Shown here: positions 5,650 to 5,781 of the stretch, piece by piece | How positions within the stretch are numbered: the first letter of the stretch is position 1 | Layout of the letters: each line of letters opens with the position of its first letter | From: Nitrospirota bacterium | GTDB lineage: Bacteria > Nitrospirota > Nitrospiria > Nitrospirales > UBA8639 | Direction of reading: 5' to 3' | DNA length: 5,781 bases | Assembly (NCBI GenBank): GCA_003235785.1 | Contig: QJYE01000038.1 | Location: forward strand, 1-5,781 | Made by a program: the position numbers and the translations under genes | The notes under the pieces: generated by a model | Databases searched by the model: none | What the model was told of the DNA's origin: nothing | What the model saw: the letters and a program-made list of their open reading frames with translations, nothing else

Positions 5650-5781
5650 ATGTCCTCCGTTCCTATGTGTAAGCCCATTGTTGAAGTTCGAAATCTGACG
5701 AAGCGATTTGGCGGCTTCACGGCGGTCAATAATATTTCCTTTGACATCAATGAAGGTGAAATATTGGGATTGCTGGGGCCA
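5650..5781 (+). CDS. ABC transporter ATP-binding protein, 5' part
   Basis: Only the first 44 codons are in the window. Residues 11-29 (VEVRNLTKRFGGFTAVNNI) and 35-44 (EGEILGLLGP) are the standard opening of an ABC ATPase, ending just before the Walker A GxxGxGK loop, which lies beyond the right edge. The style, with FGGFTAVNNISFDINEGEI, resembles ATPases of ABC-2-type exporters, but the substrate cannot be told. The ATG at 5650 is one base after the stop of the cytochrome gene; an in-frame ATG at 5665 is an alternative start and no good ribosome site marks either. The tight junction implies co-transcription and translational coupling with the cytochrome. Confidence 0.85.
   Translation, partial: MSSVPMCKPIVEVRNLTKRFGGFTAVNNISFDINEGEILGLLGP

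Overview
The window is a compact run of seven + strand genes and gene parts with no large gaps. It suggests a Gram-negative-type bacterium with periplasmic redox metabolism, because an HtrA/DegP-type protease, TatC, molybdenum cofactor (Moco) genes and a membrane-anchored multiheme cytochrome c occur together. Protein style and base composition (close to half G+C by eye) fit a Nitrospira-like (Nitrospirota) bacterium, perhaps a lower-GC lineage. That placement is a guess from recalled family resemblance, not a search result.

Layout. Positions 1-532 hold the 3' part of an HtrA/DegP-like protease gene (two PDZ domains), interrupted by an in-frame TAA at 377-379 with 50 recognisable PDZ2 codons after it. 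A strong Rho-independent terminator (548-579) follows. tatC (597-1544) begins only 17 bases after it and encodes a TatC with an N-terminal extension and a long, polar, Pro/Ser/Thr-rich tail. Next are a MogA/MoaB-family gene (1570-2058), an Mrp/Nbp35-type Fe-S carrier ATPase with an unusual N-terminal cysteine cluster (2123-3088), moeA (3133-4362), mobB (4441-4944) and a six-heme NapC/NirT/NrfH-like membrane cytochrome c (4950-5648). The first 44 codons of an ABC transporter ATPase (from 5650) run off the right edge.

How the genes may work together. MogA adenylylates molybdopterin, MoeA inserts molybdate, and MobB assists conversion to the guanine dinucleotide form. Mrp delivers Fe-S clusters, and TatC exports folded, cofactor-loaded proteins. 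The membrane multiheme cytochrome would pass electrons between the quinone pool and periplasmic partners. The set reads as a maturation and export line for Mo/Fe-S oxidoreductases plus an electron-transfer partner. The target enzyme (nitrate reductase- or nitrite oxidoreductase-like would fit) is not in the window. No mobile element, CRISPR array, tRNA or rRNA was seen. I found no clearly undescribed system; the most unusual points are the broken htrA, the hexaheme cytochrome directly abutting an ABC ATPase gene, and the Nbp35-like cysteines in the Mrp protein.
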